Shown here piece by piece: positions 60,906-64,000 of a stretch of 64,000 bases of DNA. The DNA is taken from contig NZ_CP063458.1 in assembly GCF_015169395.1 (NCBI RefSeq), positions 2,108,001 through 2,172,000 on the forward strand, given 5' to 3'. The translations under genes and the position numbers were made by a program. How positions within the stretch are numbered: the first letter of the stretch is position 1; each line of letters opens with the position of its first letter. Under the pieces are notes generated by a model. It was not told the origin of the DNA. It saw only the letters and a list, made by a program, of their open reading frames with translations, and made no database searches. The stretch comes from Humisphaera borealis (lineage in GTDB: Bacteria; Planctomycetota; Phycisphaerae; Tepidisphaerales; Tepidisphaeraceae).

Positions 60906-60933
60906 AATATAACAGCCTGAGGCAATGTTGCAA
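60906..60933 (-). promoter_or_regulatory. Predicted promoter of rpmB
   Basis: On the minus strand TTGCAA (60928-60933) and TATATT (60906-60911) are separated by 16 bases; TG two bases before the -10 gives an extended -10. It lies about 50 bases upstream of the rpmB start. Confidence 0.7.
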
Positions 60934-61073
60934 GTGGGCCGGCTCGCAATCTCTTGGTTAGGGTGCTTTCGGGTGAGGGATTTCACCTGCGTAAACCCAG
61001 GTTACGGCCGATCCCCCTGCCACCCATAAGTCTTGCCGTACCTCGAGTTGGCGTTGCGGAATTGGCGTTGCGA

Positions 61074-62975
61074 TCAACGCTCGACCTTCACCAGCCCCGC
61101 CGCCTTCGCCGCCGGCTCGGGATCTTCGTAGGGCAGGGCCTTGAGGAACTCGACCAGATCGTCGATTTGCTGCGGCGACAGATGACTGGTCTTACCGTGG
61201 ACATCCCCCTTGTTCTGTGTCGTTAGCACGTCGCGCAGCGTAGCGGCCTTGCCGTGGTGGAGGTAGGGCGCGGTTTTATAGACGCCGAGCAGCGTTGGCG
61301 TGTCGTACGCCGGGGGCATTTTCTCGCTGGGGTCGGCCTTGCCGGTGCCGACGTCATGCGTCATCAGGTTCGGCCCCGGCCGCGAATCGGTGTAATACGG
61401 ACCGCTGTGGCAGGTCGAGCATTGGGTTTGTTTTGCCAAAAAGACCTCCCGGCCGCGCTTGGCGGCCTCGGACAGGCCGGTCTTGGCGTGCGGGCTGATC
61501 GCGGGGCTGGAGTGGATGTTCGTGTACGCGGCCAGGGCGTCAAGTTCCTTCGACAGGCCCTTGTTCGGCCCACCCAGCGCAGGCTCCATTCGACCCCGGA
61601 TCAATCCACGACCCTGCATCAGGTTACCGCGAATGGCGTGCTCGAAGTCCTGTACCTCGTCCCGATCGGCCGACCAGTGCAGCGGATGGGTCCAGGCGAG
61701 GGCGGACAGGCTGGGTGTATCGCGTAGGCCTTCTGGGTTTTGCCAGGTACGGCCGTCCGTCTCGCCGTCAGGGTGACAACTGGAGCAGGAGATCCACCGC
61801 CGCGACGCCATGGGTTGCAACGCAGAGTAGAACAGTTGCTTGCCCAGCAGGACCTCGTCCGACAGCGGATTGGCGGTTACACCGATCGTGACGTCCTTGC
61901 GATAAGTCCCCGTGTCGTAGCCGACGATATTGAAGTCCAGCGCGTTGTAAACGTAGAACGTCTTTCCGTCCGGCGATACGCGGACGGCGCGGGGGTTGTT
62001 GCCGAGGTTGATCGTCGCCTTATGGCGAATCTCGCGGTAGTCGTCGTCGATCACTTCGCACGCGTACATGTCATACGTGCCGGCGAACACGACGAAGAAC
62101 TTCTTCCCATCGGGTGTGATCGCCGTCTCCCACGGGTTGGCGGTCACGTGGGTGCTGACAAAGCTGTCCATCGGGATGCGCTTGCGGCGTTTCTCTTCGG
62201 GCTTTGTCGCCGCGTGTGTATCCAGCACCGTGACGTACGGGAAGATCGACCCTTCGCCGTGCGCCCGTTCCGTCGCCGAGCGGATGTGCGGGATGTACGC
62301 CTTGTCGCGTGTCGGGTGCAGCACGACCTGCCGCGACAGGTTATCGCTGGAGATTCCGTCCCAACGGTCGGCTACTTTGCCGGTGGCGGTGTCGAGCGAG
62401 ATCACGTTCGCCGTGTAGTACTCGGTCACATAGAGCCGAGCGTCGTCGTTCGAGATCGCCAGCCCGCGGACAGACCGGCCGGCGTCCATCGCGCGGGTCT
62501 GCTTGAAGGTCGTCACGTCGATTTCAACCACCTGGCCGGGATAGCTGAGCGTGACAAAGACGCGCTTGCCCGCGGCATCGGAGACAACACCGTAGGGCTC
62601 GTCGAACACGTCCGTTCGGCCGAGTTCCTTACCCGCATCGGCGTCGAAGAAGACGACGACGTCGTCGGCAAAAGACGCGACCGCAATCTTGTGGCTCTTG
62701 CCCAGGAACGCGACGCCTTCGGGCTTATGCCCGACCGGCATCTCGCGGAGCTTCTTCTGCGACTTGAGATCGACAATCGTGACGGTACCGCTGTCGCGAT
62801 TCGAGCAGGCCAGCAGCATGCCGTCGGCGGAGATGTCCATCAGGCTCGAAGAGCCGGCGAACGCCGATGGCGTCGCGCCGAGTGTGACGATGATCAGCAA
62901 TAGGAGTCCGGCAGCTGTCCGTGACACGGCTTTCCAAGCCGTACGAGGTGCTTGCGACGTAGGCGTTGCGTTCAT
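61074..62975 (-). CDS. Secreted YVTN beta-propeller / di-heme cytochrome c peroxidase-like protein, 633 aa
   Basis: This is a predicted periplasmic di-heme protein. The signal peptide has a 20-residue n-region and a hydrophobic core (AAGLLLLIIVTLGATPSAFA). Residues ~40-370 form a YVTN-type seven-bladed propeller (LMDISADGMLLACSNRDSGT; GVVSDAAGKRVFVTLSYPGQ). The C-terminal part resembles MauG/cytochrome-c-peroxidase, with CSSCHPDGETDGRTWQNPEG and CSTCHSGPYYTDSRPGPNLM as heme sites. The start ATG at 62975 has an AGAGG close upstream. The start codon and the first ~18 residues lie inside a palindromic repeat (62921-63078). Peroxidase activity is inferred only. Confidence 0.92.
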   Translation of the reverse strand: MNATPTSQAPRTAWKAVSRTAAGLLLLIIVTLGATPSAFAGSSSLMDISADGMLLACSNRDSGTVTIVDLKSQKKLREMPVGHKPEGVAFLGKSHKIAVASFADDVVVFFDADAGKELGRTDVFDEPYGVVSDAAGKRVFVTLSYPGQVVEIDVTTFKQTRAMDAGRSVRGLAISNDDARLYVTEYYTANVISLDTATGKVADRWDGISSDNLSRQVVLHPTRDKAYIPHIRSATERAHGEGSIFPYVTVLDTHAATKPEEKRRKRIPMDSFVSTHVTANPWETAITPDGKKFFVVFAGTYDMYACEVIDDDYREIRHKATINLGNNPRAVRVSPDGKTFYVYNALDFNIVGYDTGTYRKDVTIGVTANPLSDEVLLGKQLFYSALQPMASRRWISCSSCHPDGETDGRTWQNPEGLRDTPSLSALAWTHPLHWSADRDEVQDFEHAIRGNLMQGRGLIRGRMEPALGGPNKGLSKELDALAAYTNIHSSPAISPHAKTGLSEAAKRGREVFLAKQTQCSTCHSGPYYTDSRPGPNLMTHDVGTGKADPSEKMPPAYDTPTLLGVYKTAPYLHHGKAATLRDVLTTQNKGDVHGKTSHLSPQQIDDLVEFLKALPYEDPEPAAKAAGLVKVER

Positions 62976-63078
62976 CCTCTGTGACTCCCTCTTGTTCCTC
63001 GTTCACTCTGAGAAGGCGGCTGAGGATTTACAGCCATCGACTCCGGCGCACCTTGCACGGCTTGGGAAGCCGTGTCAC
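62921..63078. repeat. 158-bp palindromic element covering a gene start
   Basis: The 31-base arms 62921-62951 and 63048-63078 are inverted copies at 28 of 31 positions, and each arm contains a near-palindrome (ACGGCTTTCCAAGCCGT type). The left arm encodes APRTAWKAVSR in the signal peptide of the peroxidase-like protein; the start codon and ribosome site lie between the arms. Confidence 0.9.
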
Positions 63079-63118
63079 GGACGCCCGTTCGGCGCAATCC
63101 ACGCCGCCCCGATTCGGG

Positions 63119-63150
63119 AAAAGGCCCGCCCTCGTTTCCGAGAGCGGGCC
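63119..63150 (-). terminator. Rho-independent terminator
   Basis: On the minus strand a 12-bp stem (63123-63134 with 63139-63150, one mismatch) has a GAAA tetraloop and is followed by TTTT (63119-63122). It ends the gene at 63227-63787. Confidence 0.93.
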
Positions 63151-63226
63151 CAATGACATTCGTCGCACAGACCACGCCGGCAGCGTCTGCTTCGCGATCC
63201 TTCGTGCTACTTCGTGGACAGCATCC

Positions 63227-63787
63227 TTAGTTCAGGATCTTGGCGGTCTCACCGGCGAGCTTCTTGACTTCGCCTTCCGGAAGCTTCGCGGCGGCGTAGG
63301 CCTGGTTGACCGCGATGCGGCTCTTGTTCCACATCATCACGGTGACGGCGGCGTCCTTCGAGATCTGGTACTTCTCGGGGCCGGCAACGCCGTCGAACAC
63401 CGTCAGCGGCACGTTCTTGATGCCCTTGTCCTTGGCGACCGCGAGCAGCTTCTTGGCGCCTTCATCGGCGTTGTCGGTCAGCAGCACGACGAACGCGCAC
63501 ATCTTCTTGTCGCCGTTCTCGCCAACCTTGGTGTCGATCTCCTTGATCAGGGTCGCGACTTCCTCGGTGATCTCACGGGTGAAGATGCATGCCACCGGCT
63601 TGGCGCCGTACTGGCAACGGTAGCACAGGCTCTTGCCGGCGCTGGGACCGGTGATGTCCTTGACGTTGAAAGCCGTGGTCGGCGTGCCGAGCGGCAGGCC
63701 CGACTTGACCTCGGCGGTCTTCTCGGCGGCGAACGCGAAACCAGCCATGGCGATCATGGCGAACATGGGGACGATGAAGCGCTTCAT
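63227..63787 (-). CDS. Exported thioredoxin-like small protein, 186 aa
   Basis: This is a predicted secreted protein of unassigned function. GGAGG six bases upstream supports the ATG at 63787, which is followed by a signal peptide (MKRFIVPMFAMIAMAGFAFA). A CxxC pair occurs early in SLCYRCQYGAKPVACIFT, in the position of a thioredoxin active site. The strands VLLTDNADEGAKKLLAVAKD and NVPLTVFDGVAGPEKYQIS fit a thioredoxin-like fold. Small proteins of this type recur in planctomycetes without known roles. It is a single-gene unit with a strong terminator. Confidence 0.85.
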   Translation of the reverse strand: MKRFIVPMFAMIAMAGFAFAAEKTAEVKSGLPLGTPTTAFNVKDITGPSAGKSLCYRCQYGAKPVACIFTREITEEVATLIKEIDTKVGENGDKKMCAFVVLLTDNADEGAKKLLAVAKDKGIKNVPLTVFDGVAGPEKYQISKDAAVTVMMWNKSRIAVNQAYAAAKLPEGEVKKLAGETAKILN

Positions 63788-63943
63788 GCGGACCTCCGGA
63801 CGTGTCTGAGGAGGAGCGGATCGCCCGGCGGCAAACGCCGCCACAAGAGGCCTACCGCTCCACGCGGTCAAAATGTGCTGTCGTGTCATCTGCGACCTGA
63901 ACAACTGGATTTCAGATCGCGAAAGATCAGATCATGGACCAGT

Positions 63944-64000
63944 CTACTTCTTCAGCGAGACGACCACCGGTGCGGCAACGGCAATCCGCTGCCCCGACTC
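63944..64000 (-). CDS. 3' end of an unidentified minus-strand gene (window edge)
   Basis: The last 18 codons (ending ...VAAPVVVSLKK) and a TAG stop are visible. The gene continues beyond the window. The reading frame is chosen because it is open to the edge and the sequence has coding-like composition; the product cannot be identified. Confidence 0.4.
   Translation of the reverse strand, partial: ESGQRIAVAAPVVVSLKK

Noticed and set aside
61740-62903. 387-codon plus-strand frame opposite the peroxidase-like gene
   Set aside because: It is a shadow of the YVTN propeller on the minus strand.
1-64000. CRISPR arrays, tRNA or rRNA genes, phage genes, toxin-antitoxin or restriction systems
   Set aside because: I looked for regularly spaced direct repeats, tRNA T-loop motifs, and the hallmark domains of these systems, and found none. 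The repeats present are nested palindromes, not regularly spaced repeats.

Overview
This 64 kb, GC-rich window looks like chromosome of a planctomycete, most likely class Phycisphaerae (Tepidisphaera/Humisphaera-like). That placement is an inference from gene content: large secreted proteins with an N-terminal L-E-[SR]-R-x-[LH]-[LF] motif, a PVC-type c-cytochrome dehydrogenase with HEAT-like repeats, DUF1080 and PQQ-propeller proteins, a VPLPP-CTERM-like protein, a thioester alpha-2-macroglobulin, and many 'TRPA/ATQP' linkers. No rRNA, tRNA, CRISPR array, integrase, phage module or classical IS was seen.

Layout. (1) 1-1000: an orphan gene between two copies of a ~148-bp palindromic repeat, then further nested hairpins. 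(2) 1000-12600, minus strand: alpha-2-macroglobulin, a secreted subtilase with two C-terminal carbohydrate-binding-like modules, and a SASA/GDSL-like esterase. (3) 12600-14810: a promoter and structured leader before a Pro-rich cytoplasmic protein, then a REP-associated (RAYT-like) transposase flanked by inverted REP sequences. (4) 14850-19950, minus: U32 peptidase/RlhA-like protein and a YyaL/DUF255 thioredoxin-domain protein. (5) 20219-28635, plus: a surface-polysaccharide / nucleotide-sugar operon (flippase, glycosyltransferase, sugar methyltransferase, UXS-like SDR, UDP-glucose dehydrogenase, sugar-1-phosphate nucleotidyltransferase, PIG-L deacetylase). (6) 28760-44500: envelope and periplasmic proteins (DUF2959 lipoprotein, SYLF protein, DUF1080, PQQ propeller, PDZ-M6 protease, cytochrome c, CAP/SdrD adhesin-like protein, redoxin plus copper monooxygenase/cytochrome pair, PVC dehydrogenase). 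(7) 44767-52487, minus: anti-sigma and ECF sigma factors, a CTERM-sorted protein, and a run of membrane/TPR proteins. (8) 52724-64000: recJ, PQQ/EF-hand protein, a very large subtilase with PPC domains, rpmB, a cytochrome-c-peroxidase/YVTN protein, a small CxxC secreted protein and the 3' end of one more gene.

The strongest unusual signal is a set of short (70-160 bp) repeats. They are unrelated in sequence but share one design: two outer inverted arms, each arm itself near-palindromic or paired with an inner arm. They sit against stop codons, between operon genes and inside reading frames. One is an in-frame 29-codon insertion in the U32 gene, one forms the C-terminus of the YyaL protein, one contains the start codon and signal-peptide n-region of the peroxidase gene, and a probable one lies in recJ. 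A RAYT-like gene with matching inverted REPs is in the same window and may drive one family. Functions are assigned from motifs visible in the translations; no database search was possible.
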